Counted from the stretch's first letter, positions 46,649 to 56,448 are shown. The stretch: DNA of 64,000 nt from Microbacterium sp. SORGH_AS_0862 (GCF_030818795.1 NZ_JAUTAY010000001.1:3224001-3288000), one strand, 5' to 3'. Numbers and translations: made by a program. Notes: generated by a model not told the origin, from the letters alone.

Positions 46649-48106
46649 ATGACTACCGCAACGACCGCCCCGGCCACCAAGCAGGTCGCGATCAACGACA
46701 TCGGATCTGCCGAGGACTTCCTGGCCGCGGTCGAGAAGACCCTGAAGTTCTTCAACGACGGCGACCTCATCGAGGGCACCGTGGTGAAGATCGACCGCGA
46801 CGAGGTCCTCCTCGACGTCGGGTACAAGACCGAGGGCGTCATCCCCTCGCGTGAGCTCTCCATCAAGCACGACGTGGACCCCAACGAGGTCGTCAACGTC
46901 GGCGACCACGTCGAGGCCCTGGTTCTCCAGAAGGAGGACAAGGAAGGTCGCCTCATCCTGTCGAAGAAGCGTGCGCAGTACGAGCGCGCGTGGGGCGATG
47001 TGGAGAAGATCAAGGAGAACGACGGCGTCGTCACCGGTCAGGTGATCGAGGTCGTCAAGGGTGGCCTCATCGTCGACATCGGCCTGCGCGGCTTCCTGCC
47101 CGCATCGCTCATCGAGCTGCGCCGCGTCCGCGACCTCACCCCGTACCTCGGTCAGGAGCTCGAGGCCAAGATCCTCGAACTCGACAAGAACCGCAACAAC
47201 GTGGTCCTGTCCCGTCGCGCTCTGCTCGAGCAGACGCAGTCGGAGTCGCGCTCCAACTTCCTCAACAACCTGCACAAGGGTCAGGTCCGCAAGGGCACGG
47301 TCTCGTCGATCGTCAACTTCGGTGCGTTCGTCGACCTGGGCGGCGTGGACGGCCTCGTGCACGTCTCCGAGCTCTCCTGGAAGCACATCGAGCACGCCTC
47401 CGAGGTCGTCGAGGTGGGCCAGGAGGTCACGGTCGAGATCCTCGAGGTCGACCTCGACCGCGAGCGCGTCTCGCTGTCGCTGAAGGCGACCCAGGAGGAC
47501 CCGTGGCAGGTCTTCGCGCGTACCCACGCCATCGGCCAGGTCACGCCGGGCAAGGTCACCAAGCTCGTTCCGTTCGGCGCGTTCGTCCGCGTCGCAGACG
47601 GCATCGAGGGCCTGGTGCACATCTCCGAGCTGTCGGGCAAGCACGTCGAGCTGGCCGAGCAGGTCGTGTCGGTGGGCGAAGAGGTCTTCGTCAAGGTCAT
47701 CGACATCGATCTCGAGCGTCGTCGTATCTCGCTCTCGCTCAAGCAGGCGAACGAGTCGGTCGACCCCTACGGCACCGAGTTCGACCCGGCCCTCTACGGC
47801 ATGGTCACGGAGTACGACGAGAACGGCGAGTACAAGTACCCCGAGGGCTTCGACCCCGAGACCAACGCCTGGAAGGAAGGCTTCGACGCTCAGCGCGAGG
47901 CTTGGGAGCAGGAGTACGCCGCTGCTCAGGGTCGCTGGGAAGCTCACAAGGCTGCCGTCATCAAGGCTCAGGAGGCGGAGGCCAACAACGTCGGCACCGT
48001 CGAGGCCAGCGGTTCGTCCTCCTACTCGAGCGAGTCGGGCCCCGCGGGCACCCTCGCCGACGACGAGGCTCTCGCGGCTCTGCGCGAGAAGCTGTCGGGT
48101 CGTTGA
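46649..48106 (+). CDS. rpsA: 30S ribosomal protein S1
   Basis: The 485-residue protein has four S1 RNA-binding repeats. They start near GDLIEGTVVKIDRDEVLLDVGYKTEG, DGVVTGQVIEVVKGGLIVDIG, KGQVRKGTVSSIVNFGAFVDLGGVDGLVHVSEL and the final AIGQVTPGKVTKLVPFGAFVRVADGIEGLVHISEL. An acidic/aromatic tail follows. Four domains rather than six is the actinobacterial form. S1 binds mRNA at initiation and may matter for the many leaderless genes here. The last 110 residues lack an S1 domain. The strong hairpin at 48127 ends the unit. Confidence 0.97.
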   Translation: MTTATTAPATKQVAINDIGSAEDFLAAVEKTLKFFNDGDLIEGTVVKIDRDEVLLDVGYKTEGVIPSRELSIKHDVDPNEVVNVGDHVEALVLQKEDKEGRLILSKKRAQYERAWGDVEKIKENDGVVTGQVIEVVKGGLIVDIGLRGFLPASLIELRRVRDLTPYLGQELEAKILELDKNRNNVVLSRRALLEQTQSESRSNFLNNLHKGQVRKGTVSSIVNFGAFVDLGGVDGLVHVSELSWKHIEHASEVVEVGQEVTVEILEVDLDRERVSLSLKATQEDPWQVFARTHAIGQVTPGKVTKLVPFGAFVRVADGIEGLVHISELSGKHVELAEQVVSVGEEVFVKVIDIDLERRRISLSLKQANESVDPYGTEFDPALYGMVTEYDENGEYKYPEGFDPETNAWKEGFDAQREAWEQEYAAAQGRWEAHKAAVIKAQEAEANNVGTVEASGSSSYSSESGPAGTLADDEALAALREKLSGR

Positions 48107-48126
48107 TCGACTGACATCCTCATGAG

Positions 48127-48158
48127 AGAGGGCCGGGATCTTCGGATCCCGGCCCTCT
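48127..48158 (+). terminator. Intrinsic terminator of rpsA
   Basis: A perfect 14-bp stem (48127-48140 with 48145-48158) closed by a TTCG tetraloop begins 20 bp after the rpsA stop and is followed by TCTCGTT. This is the clearest terminator in the window. Confidence 0.93.
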
Positions 48159-48190
48159 TCTCGTTCCGGTGACGCGGATAGGGTGAGCCC

Positions 48191-49810
48191 ATGACCGTGG
48201 AGCGGACGATGCGCGTCGACGAGGCCAGCGGCGTCCCGCCTCGGCCCGGTCTGGTACTCGCTGCTCTCGTCCTGGCAGCGTTGGTGTGCAACCTCAATCT
48301 CGCCGCGGCCAACATCGCTCTGCCCGAGATCGGTGACGACTTCGCTGCCGGCCAGACCGGTCTCAACCTCGTCGCGCTCGGGTGCTCGCTCGGGCTTGCG
48401 ATGTCCGTGCTGTATCTCGGTGCCCTCGCGGATCGATACGGCCGTAAGCAGATGCTTCTGCTGGGGCTCGCGTTGACCGTCGTCGCCAGCTTCGCGGCAG
48501 CCGCGGCCCCGTCGCTCGAGTGGCTCATCGCGGCTCGTGTCTTCACCGGCGTCGCCGCGGGCATGGCCTACCCGACGACCCTGTCGTTGATCACCGCGCT
48601 CTGGTCCCGCGGGCCCGCCCGTACGGCGGCGATCGCTCTGTGGTCGAGCGTCAGCGCGATGTCGGGAGTGCTCGGCGCTGTCGCGGCCGGCCTGGTGCTC
48701 GAGGCCTTCCACTGGCAGGCGGCCTTCTTGCTTGCCGCCCCTATCGCCGCCGTCGGGTTCGTGCTCGTCCTCGCCGTCGTCCCCTCCCACATCCGCGAGT
48801 CGGCGGAGCCGGTCGATCACGTCGGCGGCATCTTGTCGGTATTGGGTGTTGCCGCTCTCGTGGTCGGGGTGGGAGTCGTCGCCGCACCCGGGCAACGCCT
48901 GGCAGGCGGGATCAGCATTGCGCTGGCGGTCGTGCTGCTCGCGTGCTTCCTGTGGCGGCAACGCGCGACCGGGTCACCCCTGTACGACCTCGCCATCGCC
49001 CGTCGTCGGCTGTTCTGGGTGCCCGCGGTCGCGGGCATGATCGTCTTCGGCTCACTGATGGGAGCCATGTTCGTGGGCCAGCAGTTCCTGCAGAACATCC
49101 TCGGCTACGACACCCTCGAGGCGGGTCTGGCGGTCGTGCCTGCCGCGGCAGGGCTGCTGATCGCTGCGCCGGTCTCTGCGCGCATGGTCACCACGCGCGG
49201 TTCGAGGACGACGATGCTGGTCGGGTACGCCTTTGTGCTCGCAGGTTTCCTCACGACGCTGCTCTGGCGTGAGCACACGCCCTACTGGCTGATCGGCGTC
49301 GGGTTCTTCACGATCGGGGTCGGCGCCGGCTTCGCCATGACCCCCGCATCCCGCGCGCTCACCGATGCGACCCCGGTGCGGCGCGTCGGCATGGCCTCCG
49401 CGACCTCGGACCTCCAGCGCGACCTGGGCGGCTCGATCATGCAGGCCCTGCTCGGCGCCATCCTGGCGACCGGGTTCGCCGGTGCGTTCGCTCGGGCCAT
49501 CGCCGCCTCGCCGTCCGCGTCGGAGGTGTCCGCCGAGGTGCAGGCAGCGCTACAGGCGTCTTTCGCCTCCGCGTTGCATGTCGCCGAACAGTTTCCGCAG
49601 TACCGTGCGGAGATCGTGGCTGCGGCGACGCAGAGCCTGGTCGACTGCGCGCTGTGGGCGTACGCGGTCGGCGGGGTGGCTATCGTCTCGGGAGCCGTGC
49701 TCGTGCGTGTCCTCCTGCCGTCGCACGGCGGCGAGCACAGCCTGATCGCCGAGTATCTTGCGGCCGACGCAGCCGATGATGCGCCGTCGTCAGAGCCCGC
49801 CGGCCAGTGA
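48191..49810 (+). CDS. MFS transporter, DHA2 (14-TM) drug exporter type
   Basis: The 539-residue protein has about 14 hydrophobic helices. NLNLAAANIALPEIGDDFAAG is the motif after the first helix, LGALADRYGRKQMLLLGLAL is the conserved loop 2-3 motif, and ARVFTGVAAGMAYPTTLSLI is motif C-like for exporters. The substrate is unknown but multidrug or metabolite export is typical. TAGGGT (48179-48184) is 6 nt before the ATG, so the gene starts its own leaderless mRNA after the rpsA terminator. Confidence 0.93.
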   Translation: MTVERTMRVDEASGVPPRPGLVLAALVLAALVCNLNLAAANIALPEIGDDFAAGQTGLNLVALGCSLGLAMSVLYLGALADRYGRKQMLLLGLALTVVASFAAAAAPSLEWLIAARVFTGVAAGMAYPTTLSLITALWSRGPARTAAIALWSSVSAMSGVLGAVAAGLVLEAFHWQAAFLLAAPIAAVGFVLVLAVVPSHIRESAEPVDHVGGILSVLGVAALVVGVGVVAAPGQRLAGGISIALAVVLLACFLWRQRATGSPLYDLAIARRRLFWVPAVAGMIVFGSLMGAMFVGQQFLQNILGYDTLEAGLAVVPAAAGLLIAAPVSARMVTTRGSRTTMLVGYAFVLAGFLTTLLWREHTPYWLIGVGFFTIGVGAGFAMTPASRALTDATPVRRVGMASATSDLQRDLGGSIMQALLGAILATGFAGAFARAIAASPSASEVSAEVQAALQASFASALHVAEQFPQYRAEIVAAATQSLVDCALWAYAVGGVAIVSGAVLVRVLLPSHGGEHSLIAEYLAADAADDAPSSEPAGQ

Positions 49811-49894
49811 CGGCCCGTCGCCCAGGTCGTCCATTGCGCGCGGAGGCGGTGGGTGGGTCGGCATCGGACGCCGGGGCGCGATAACGTCGGACTC

Positions 49895-51673
49895 ATGAGC
49901 AACAGCGGCGACGGCGATGCGTACCCCGTCGCCGAGCATGTCGTCGATTCGCGGCGCATTCTGCGGTACCTCCGCGGATTCGGTCGTCATTTCGCCTTGC
50001 CGCCCTTCCTCGACACCGGTCGCGCGCGGACGACGGCGACACTCCAGCTCAGTCTGGCCGCGGTCGTGCTCGTCTATGTCGTCATCGCGGTGCCCTGGGG
50101 CTACGCCGGCGATCTCGGCCTCTTCTGGTTGGGTGCGATCGTCGTGCTCGGAGCGGGCGGCGTCGCGTTGCTGGTCCCATGGGCGAGAGTGTCCGCATGG
50201 TGGATCATGGCCGTCCCGATCATCGATCTGTTGGGGATCGCCCTGCTCCGACAATCGCTGCCCTCCGGTGGGTTCGGCGTTCTCTTCTTCATCCCTGCCA
50301 TCTGGCTCGCTATCTACTTCGGCATCGGCGGCTATCTGGTGGGCATCATCGTCGCGCCCACCGTCCTGGTCACCACCGCGATCGTCGACCCTCGCCACGA
50401 GGTCGGATACGTCACCTTCAGCCTGCCGCTGATGATCGTGGTCGTCGCCACCATCAGCCTCGCTCTGGGACGGCAGATGACGGCGCAGCGGCTGCTCTTC
50501 ACCCGTCAGACTCGCACCATGGCCCGCACCCTGCGCCGAGCGCAGAAGCAGGAGGAGCTGTTGGCGGAGGTGCTGGACACGATCGACTTCGGCGTCATCC
50601 GTCTCGCCGCCGACGGTTCCACGACGCTCGCGAACGAGGCGCACGCGCGACTGCAGCGCGCTGCCCGGTCGGCTGAGGCAGGCTCCGGCGGCGGTCACGC
50701 CGCCTTCGCGGCCGACGGCGTCACGCCCGTGGATCGGCACGACACGCCGTTCGCGCGAGCGGCACGCGGTGAAGTCTTCGACAACCAGATCGTGTGGTTC
50801 GGTGGCGACGGGCCGCGTCGCCGCGCCCTCAGCGTGACCGCGCGGCGCACGCGCGCCGTCGACGGCTCCGACAACGGCGCGGTGATCGTCTCGCGCGACG
50901 TCACGGCCGAGCTCACGGCGCTCCGCGCGCGGGACTCGCTGGTCTCCTCGGTCTCGCACGAGCTCCGCACGCCGCTCACGTCGATCATCGGCTATCTCGA
51001 ACTCGCCGTCGACGACCCCGAGGTGCCCGAACGGGCGCGCGGCTACCTGGACGTGGCCGAGCGGAACGTCTCGCGCCTGTTGGAGATCGTGTCCGACATC
51101 CTGACGGCGTCGAGCACGTCAGAGATGTCGGCGGACCTCACGATCTCGCAACAGGACGTGGACATCGCCGACGTGGTGCGGGCGAGCGGAGAGTCCTGGG
51201 CGCCCGCTGCCGCCGAACGCGCGATCGCGATCGACATGGCGGGTGTTCGCCCCGCGCCGGCGTACGCCGATCCGCTGCGGATGCGGCAGGTGATCGACAA
51301 CCTCGTCAGCAACGCGGTGAAGTACAACCGCGACGGCGGGCGCGTCACGCTCAGCACGACCTCCGACGGGATCACGACCATGATCACGGTCACCGACACC
51401 GGCGTCGGCGTCTCCGAGAGTGACCTGGGCAGGCTCTTCGAGCGCTTCTTCCGGGTCGCGGACACGTCGACCGGAACCGGGCTCGGGCTCTCGATCAGTC
51501 GCGAACTCGTGCGCGCGCACGGTGGCGACATCATCGTCACCAGTACGGCCGGCGTCGGTTCCACCTTCAGCGTGCAGCTTCCCGCGAGCGCTGAGTCGCT
51601 GGACGATCCGGACGCGATCGTCACCATCACCGGAACGGGCGCATCGCGGCGCAAGGGGGACCAGGCCAGATGA
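49895..51673 (+). CDS. Membrane sensor histidine kinase with PAS domain (copy 1 of duplicated module)
   Basis: The 592-residue protein has five or six N-terminal helices (about 46-191). A short coiled segment (RRAQKQEELLAEV) leads to a PAS-like domain beginning VLDTIDFGVIRLAADG. Then HisKA follows, SVSHELRTPLTSIIGYL with phospho-acceptor His355. The HATPase shows Asn473 (DNLVSNAVKYNRDGG), DTGVGVSESDLGRLFERFF (Asp501) and GTGLGLSIS. All catalytic boxes are intact. It lacks an extracellular sensor and a neighbouring response regulator. TAACGT (49882-49887) is 7 nt before the ATG. The stop overlaps the next ATG (ATGA). A second copy lies at 52892. Confidence 0.95.
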   Translation: MSNSGDGDAYPVAEHVVDSRRILRYLRGFGRHFALPPFLDTGRARTTATLQLSLAAVVLVYVVIAVPWGYAGDLGLFWLGAIVVLGAGGVALLVPWARVSAWWIMAVPIIDLLGIALLRQSLPSGGFGVLFFIPAIWLAIYFGIGGYLVGIIVAPTVLVTTAIVDPRHEVGYVTFSLPLMIVVVATISLALGRQMTAQRLLFTRQTRTMARTLRRAQKQEELLAEVLDTIDFGVIRLAADGSTTLANEAHARLQRAARSAEAGSGGGHAAFAADGVTPVDRHDTPFARAARGEVFDNQIVWFGGDGPRRRALSVTARRTRAVDGSDNGAVIVSRDVTAELTALRARDSLVSSVSHELRTPLTSIIGYLELAVDDPEVPERARGYLDVAERNVSRLLEIVSDILTASSTSEMSADLTISQQDVDIADVVRASGESWAPAAAERAIAIDMAGVRPAPAYADPLRMRQVIDNLVSNAVKYNRDGGRVTLSTTSDGITTMITVTDTGVGVSESDLGRLFERFFRVADTSTGTGLGLSISRELVRAHGGDIIVTSTAGVGSTFSVQLPASAESLDDPDAIVTITGTGASRRKGDQAR

Positions 51674-52881
51674 CGCTCGATCCCATCACCGCAGGCATCT
51701 TCACCGCGATCGCGGTGGTCACGGTCGCGGTCACCTACATCGCCACCACTCTGTCGCGGCGCTACAGCGGCGGGGCGCAGCTGTGGGGAATCGGCTTCCT
51801 GCTGCAGATCATCGCCGTCGTCTGCACCGTGGTGATCGGCCTGTTCGACGCCTCGGAGTGGACGAACGTGTGGGCGCTCGCTCTGGGCAACGCCGCCGCC
51901 GTGGGTGCGGCCGGCTGCGTCCTGATGGGGTTCCGTGCCTACAACGGCGAGGAGGTCGCGGGGCCCTCGCTCATGGTCGTGTCCCTCGCCTTCCTCGTCG
52001 CGGCGGTCACCGTGGTCGAGACGCCGGTCGCGGGCGGGAGCACGAGTGTCCTCTGGTACAGCCTCGCCATCGCCGGATTGTGTGTCGGGGCGATCATCCA
52101 CGCCGTCGGCCCCCGGACGAGACCTCGTGTCGCCACCTGGGTCTTCGTGGGCTCGACCACCCTCTTCGGCGCCTATCACGTGATGCGCGCGGTCGTCTCC
52201 CTGACGGCGGGAGAGGACAGCGCGGTCTTCGCGGCCTGGTTCGGTCCGGTCTCGCTGACCCTGGTGGTATTGGTGCTGGGCACGGTGTCCTCGTTGACGC
52301 TCTTCATGCTCCGCGCCGTGCTGGTCAGCGACCAGCAGCCCGCCGGTTTCGCCGCCGTGGACGAGGTGCTGGCGGCATCCGCGTTCCTCGCGAGGCTGCG
52401 GCGGATCCTGCGCCGCGCGGCGCATCGTACCGAGCTGGTCGTGGTCATCGCGGTGATCGTCGAAGACGTCGGAGCGATCACCGCGTCGTTCGGGCAGGAG
52501 GTCGCCGAAGCCACCACGCGAGTGCTGCGGTCTGCGGTGCGTGAGTTCGCGTCGCCGGTGGCGGCTGTGGGGGCGACGGACGATCGGACCATCATCCTCG
52601 TCGCGACGACCGCGTCCAGCCCTGCCGACGCGCGGCGCCAAGCGGGGCTCATCTACCGCGGCGTGATCGAACGCTTCGTGGATGCGAGAGGCATCGTGGT
52701 CCCAGGGGTGGGAGTCGGCGTCGCCCTCAGCCAGACCCTGGGCTACGGGCCCGAGGTTCTCGTGGAAGCGGCGACGATCGCCGCGGTCGAAGCATCCGAG
52801 AGCGACGAGACCTCGGTGGTCTTCGCCCAGGCGCGAGGCGTCGGCGCTCCTGCGTTCCCGGGCGAGCCGACGGAGCGATAG
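51670..52881 (+). CDS. 7-TM protein with degenerate GGDEF-like domain (copy 1)
   Basis: The 403-residue protein has seven hydrophobic helices in the first 225 residues. The rest follows the strand-helix order of a GGDEF domain (ELVVVIAVIVEDVGAI, FGQEVAEATTRVLRSAV, ARRQAGLIYRGVIERF, PGVGVGVAL). At the signature position it reads GATDDRT (301-307) in place of GGDEF, so cyclase activity is unlikely. The ATG overlaps the kinase stop by 4 nt, so the two are made together. What the domain binds (GTP, c-di-GMP or the kinase) is unknown. The family assignment is by fold pattern, not by search. Confidence 0.75.
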   Translation: MTLDPITAGIFTAIAVVTVAVTYIATTLSRRYSGGAQLWGIGFLLQIIAVVCTVVIGLFDASEWTNVWALALGNAAAVGAAGCVLMGFRAYNGEEVAGPSLMVVSLAFLVAAVTVVETPVAGGSTSVLWYSLAIAGLCVGAIIHAVGPRTRPRVATWVFVGSTTLFGAYHVMRAVVSLTAGEDSAVFAAWFGPVSLTLVVLVLGTVSSLTLFMLRAVLVSDQQPAGFAAVDEVLAASAFLARLRRILRRAAHRTELVVVIAVIVEDVGAITASFGQEVAEATTRVLRSAVREFASPVAAVGATDDRTIILVATTASSPADARRQAGLIYRGVIERFVDARGIVVPGVGVGVALSQTLGYGPEVLVEAATIAAVEASESDETSVVFAQARGVGAPAFPGEPTER

Positions 52882-52891
52882 TGTCCACGAT

Positions 52892-54610
52892 ATGCACAGC
52901 GATGCTGCTCCCGCCCGGGGGAGAGGCGTACGCGCGTTCCTGCACGCGGGCCTCGCCGCGCCACGGGCTTCTCGTGCGTTCGCAGCTCGGGGGCGCTCCG
53001 CTGTCCTGAATCAGCTCGTGCTGTGTGCCCTGGTTCTGATCGTGGCAACGGTCGGGGTCCTCTCGTCGACACTGCGCAACCAGAGCCTGTTCCTGATCGG
53101 GGTCGTGATCATCTTCGCCGTCGGGACGGCGACCCTCGCCGTGCCTTGGGCCCGCATCCCTCGCGCGGTGCTCTACGTCTTGCCCATCGTCGACATCGCC
53201 GGTATCGCGGTGATCCGCGTCGCCGAGCCCATGAGCGGGCTCGGACTGATGTGGGTCTTCCCCGCGATGTGGCTCGCCACGCTGGGGGTCGTCGGATTCC
53301 TCCTCCAGTTCACGATCATCAACGCTGCGTACGCGGCGATCGTGGTGTCGGGGGGAACGACCGTCTGGGGATACACGACGTTCCTGCTCCCGGCGGCCGT
53401 TCTCGCGGTCGCGACGACCACGCTCATCTCCTCGCGGCGGCAGCGAGCGCAGGCGCACCTGCTCGAGAAGCAGGCGGCGCTTCTCAGCGGCGCGCTGCAG
53501 CGCGCCCAGCGCCAGGAGGAGCTCGTCATCGATGTCCTCGACGCGGTGGACTTCGGTGTGCTGCGCATCGCCCCCGATGGAACGGTGTCCGTGGTGAACG
53601 AGGCGCTGGGGCGGTTTCAGAACACGATCCCGGGATTCGGGTCCCGCAGCCGCGAGATCGAGAACGCGTACCGTGCCGACGGCGTCACCCCGTTGCCCCG
53701 GGCGGAACGCCCGCTGCTGCGGGCGCTCGCGGGCGAGGTGTTCGAGAATCAGGTGGTGTGGTTCGGCCACCCCGACGAACGTCGTCACGCCATGAGCATC
53801 ACTGTGCGCCGCATGCACGACGCCGAGGGCGCGGATGCGGGTGCGGTGCTGATCGCGCGGGACGTCACCCCCGAGATGACGGCGATGAGGGCACGAGATC
53901 GCCTCGTCGCCTCCGTCTCGCACGAGCTGAGAACGCCCCTGACGTCCGTCCTCGGCTATCTCGATCTCGCGCTGGACACTCTCGACGACCCGGCGCAGGC
54001 GCGCCATTCGCTGGAGATCGCGGCGCGGAACGGTGAGCGGCTCCTGGAGATCGTGGCCGACATCCTCGCCGCATCCAGTGCATCGCGCTTGTCCGTCGAC
54101 ATGACGATCTCGCCCGAACCGATCGATGTCGCAGAACTGGTGGCGGCGACGGCCGAGGCCTGGCGCCCCCGGGCGGCCGAGCGCGCGGTGACGATCGTCA
54201 CATCCGGCATCGAGCCGGCCCGCGCGTTCGCCGATCCCCTGCGGCTCAGGCAGGTCCTGGACAACCTCGTCAGCAATGCCGTCAAGTACAACCGCGACGG
54301 CGGCGCCATCTTCCTCGGCTGTACCACTGACGGCGAGTCGACGTGGATCCTCGTCCGAGACACCGGAACGGGCATCCCGGAGTCCGACCTCGGTCGGTTG
54401 TTCGAACGGTACTTCCGTGCGCGCACCGACGTGGAGGGGACCGGACTGGGCCTCTCCATCAGTCGTGACATCGCGCGTGCCCACGGCGGTGACATCACGG
54501 TGCAGACGAGCCGTGGTCTGGGCTCGACGTTCCTGGTGCATCTTCCCGCCGATGAGCGCCCGGTGCGGGCGACCGCGGTGCCCGGCGAGCAGACCGGGAG
54601 TCCGGAATGA
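52892..54610 (+). CDS. Membrane sensor histidine kinase with PAS domain (copy 2)
   Basis: The 572-residue protein is a diverged copy of the 49895 kinase. Shared pieces include RRAQxQEEL, the PAS start VLDAVDFGVLRIAPDG, the ADGVTPLPR loop, GEVFENQVVWFG, and SVSHELRTPLTSVLGYL with His344. DNLVSNAVKYNRDGG (Asn462), DTGTGIPESDLGRLFERYF (Asp490) and GTGLGLSIS complete the kinase. TAGTGT (52879-52884) is 7 nt before the ATG, so it has its own promoter despite being close to the preceding gene. The stop overlaps the next ATG. No regulator gene follows. Confidence 0.95.
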   Translation: MHSDAAPARGRGVRAFLHAGLAAPRASRAFAARGRSAVLNQLVLCALVLIVATVGVLSSTLRNQSLFLIGVVIIFAVGTATLAVPWARIPRAVLYVLPIVDIAGIAVIRVAEPMSGLGLMWVFPAMWLATLGVVGFLLQFTIINAAYAAIVVSGGTTVWGYTTFLLPAAVLAVATTTLISSRRQRAQAHLLEKQAALLSGALQRAQRQEELVIDVLDAVDFGVLRIAPDGTVSVVNEALGRFQNTIPGFGSRSREIENAYRADGVTPLPRAERPLLRALAGEVFENQVVWFGHPDERRHAMSITVRRMHDAEGADAGAVLIARDVTPEMTAMRARDRLVASVSHELRTPLTSVLGYLDLALDTLDDPAQARHSLEIAARNGERLLEIVADILAASSASRLSVDMTISPEPIDVAELVAATAEAWRPRAAERAVTIVTSGIEPARAFADPLRLRQVLDNLVSNAVKYNRDGGAIFLGCTTDGESTWILVRDTGTGIPESDLGRLFERYFRARTDVEGTGLGLSISRDIARAHGGDITVQTSRGLGSTFLVHLPADERPVRATAVPGEQTGSPE

Positions 54611-55794
54611 ACATCGACCTGCTCACCGCATCGTTGTTCACCGCGCTCGTGGGCAACGTGGCCGGGGCCGTGTTCATCATCGACACGATCCTGCGCCGTG
54701 ACCACGGTCCCGGCCGCATCTGGGCGATCGCCTTCCTGTGCGGGATGACGACGACCATCGCGTACAGCATGTGGGCGGCGGGTGTCAGCGAGGTGCTCAC
54801 CGTCGCGGTGGGCAACGCGCTGTTCGTGACGACGACGGCGGTGATGTGGCTCGGCTCTCGCAGCTTCAATCAGCGACCGATCGGTTCGGCGACGGCGGTG
54901 ACGTTGCTGGGTGCGCTGATCGTGGCCGGCGCCGTCATCGTCGAAGGACCCGACGGCGGAGACTGGGCGGGGTGGTTGACGATGGGCATCGGCGTGGTCG
55001 TGTTCTCCGTCCTCGCCGCGGTCGAGACGCTCCGTGCGCCGATGCGCCGCTTCGGAACCGCCGCGGCGCTCGCCATCGTCTTCCTCGTGACCGCTGCGTT
55101 CTATCTCGCCCGTTGCGTGGTCTTCGTCGTCGCGGATCCCGGCAGCACGCTCTTCCTCGAGGCGTTCGGCTCCGTCGTCGCCAGCTTCTTCACCGTCGTG
55201 CTGACCGTCGTCGCCGTCGTCGTGCTCTCGCTGCTCAGGGCGGCGCAGGTCGATCTGCGCTCGTTCGCGTGGATGAGCAGCAGGGGAGTCAACTCGGACG
55301 GCATCCTGCTGGCGGCGACGCTTCGAACGGCGATGGCGGACGTCATCGAGCGCGCCCGATGGCGCGGCGAGCTGGTGTCGACCGTCGCCGTGCGCGTGGC
55401 CGATCTCTCGGAGATCCGCACGGCGTTCGGCGCGGACGTCGTGGGCGATGTGCTGCAGCATTGGCGGCAGAGCGTACGTCGGTACGCGCCGTCGTTCGCC
55501 CTCGTCGGCGAGGACGGAGAGGATGCGCTGATCATCGTCACGCGCGCGGCGACCGCGGCGGAGGCGCGGCGACAGGCCGCCGTGATCTATCGCGGTGTGC
55601 TCGAGGCGCTCGGCGCCGTGAGTCGTGCGGTCATACCCTCCGTGGGAGTCGGGGTCGCGTTGACGGAGACTGTCGGTTATCGAACGGAGGTCCTCGTCCA
55701 GTCTGCGCGCCTTGCGGCCGTGCAGTCCGCGACGAGCGTCGAGTCGTCCGTGCTGTTCGGCGGGCTGGCGGAGGCGGGACCGGGCCCGGGCTGA
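54607..55794 (+). CDS. 7-TM protein with degenerate GGDEF-like domain (copy 2)
   Basis: The 395-residue protein parallels copy 1: seven helices, then a GGDEF-like half. It keeps AEARRQAAVIYRGVLEAL and PSVGVGVALTETVGYRTEVLVQSA. The signature position, residues 301-307, reads GEDGEDA, different from copy 1 but equally unlike GGDEF. Loss of the motif at the same place in both copies suggests the inactivation predates the duplication. It is coupled to kinase copy 2 by ATGA. coaE follows after 20 bp. Confidence 0.75.
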   Translation: MNIDLLTASLFTALVGNVAGAVFIIDTILRRDHGPGRIWAIAFLCGMTTTIAYSMWAAGVSEVLTVAVGNALFVTTTAVMWLGSRSFNQRPIGSATAVTLLGALIVAGAVIVEGPDGGDWAGWLTMGIGVVVFSVLAAVETLRAPMRRFGTAAALAIVFLVTAAFYLARCVVFVVADPGSTLFLEAFGSVVASFFTVVLTVVAVVVLSLLRAAQVDLRSFAWMSSRGVNSDGILLAATLRTAMADVIERARWRGELVSTVAVRVADLSEIRTAFGADVVGDVLQHWRQSVRRYAPSFALVGEDGEDALIIVTRAATAAEARRQAAVIYRGVLEALGAVSRAVIPSVGVGVALTETVGYRTEVLVQSARLAAVQSATSVESSVLFGGLAEAGPGPG

Positions 55795-55814
55795 CGTCGT
55801 GGCATGCTCGAGGC

Positions 55815-56411
55815 ATGCCTCTCATCGCACTCACCGGCGGGATCGCGTCCGGCAAGTCGACCATCGCGCGTCGTCTCGCCGAACGCGGCGCGGTCATCGT
55901 CGATGCCGATGCCATCGTGCGGGAGGTGCAGTCGGTGGGCTCTCCCGTGTTGGCGCAGATCGCAGCCGAGTTCGGGCCCGCGGTCATCCAGAGCGACGGC
56001 TCGCTGGATCGTGCCGCGCTGGGCGCGATCGTCTTCTCGGACGATGCGGCGCGGGAACGCTTGAACGCCATCGTCCATCCGGCGGTGCGACGCGCCTCGT
56101 CCGAGCGTTTCGCTCGGGCCTTCACGGAAGATCCGGATGCGGTGGTCGTCTACGACGTCCCGCTACTGGTGGAGGCGCGCGTCGACGATCCATGGGAGTC
56201 GATCGTGGTCGCCCACGCCCCTGCCGCGGTGCGCGAGCGCCGGCTCGTGGAGCTGCGAGGCGCGAGCGAGCGCGACGCCAGGGCGAGGATCGCCGCCCAG
56301 GTCTCCGACGAGGAGCGCCTCGCCGTGGCCGATGTGGTCATCGACACGTCGGGCTCCCTCGCGGATACCCTCGCGCAGACGGACGAGCTGTGGGAGCGGC
56401 TACGGGGCTGA
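55815..56411 (+). CDS. coaE: Dephospho-CoA kinase
   Basis: The 198-residue protein begins [21 protein letters not shown], with the P-loop lysine at residue 14. It continues with [36 protein letters not shown] and [21 protein letters not shown], all standard for CoaE. It performs the last step of coenzyme A synthesis. The start of transcription is unclear; the nearest element before the ATG is CATGCT, a weak -10. Confidence 0.96.
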   Translation: MPLIALTGGIASGKSTIARRLAERGAVIVDADAIVREVQSVGSPVLAQIAAEFGPAVIQSDGSLDRAALGAIVFSDDAARERLNAIVHPAVRRASSERFARAFTEDPDAVVVYDVPLLVEARVDDPWESIVVAHAPAAVRERRLVELRGASERDARARIAAQVSDEERLAVADVVIDTSGSLADTLAQTDELWERLRG

Positions 56412-56448
56412 CCGCCCCGATGTCCGTGGTCGCGCCTACGCTGGAACG

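Noticed and set aside
46526..48961. Open frame of about 811 codons on the minus strand opposite rpsA
   Set aside because: Acidic repetitive composition mirrors the S1 repeats on the other strand; no start signal and no recognised domain.
55600..55800. Possibility that the GGDEF-like proteins are active diguanylate cyclases
   Set aside because: Neither copy has a GGDEF or SGDEF signature or the usual metal-binding acidic pair; only the fold pattern remains.
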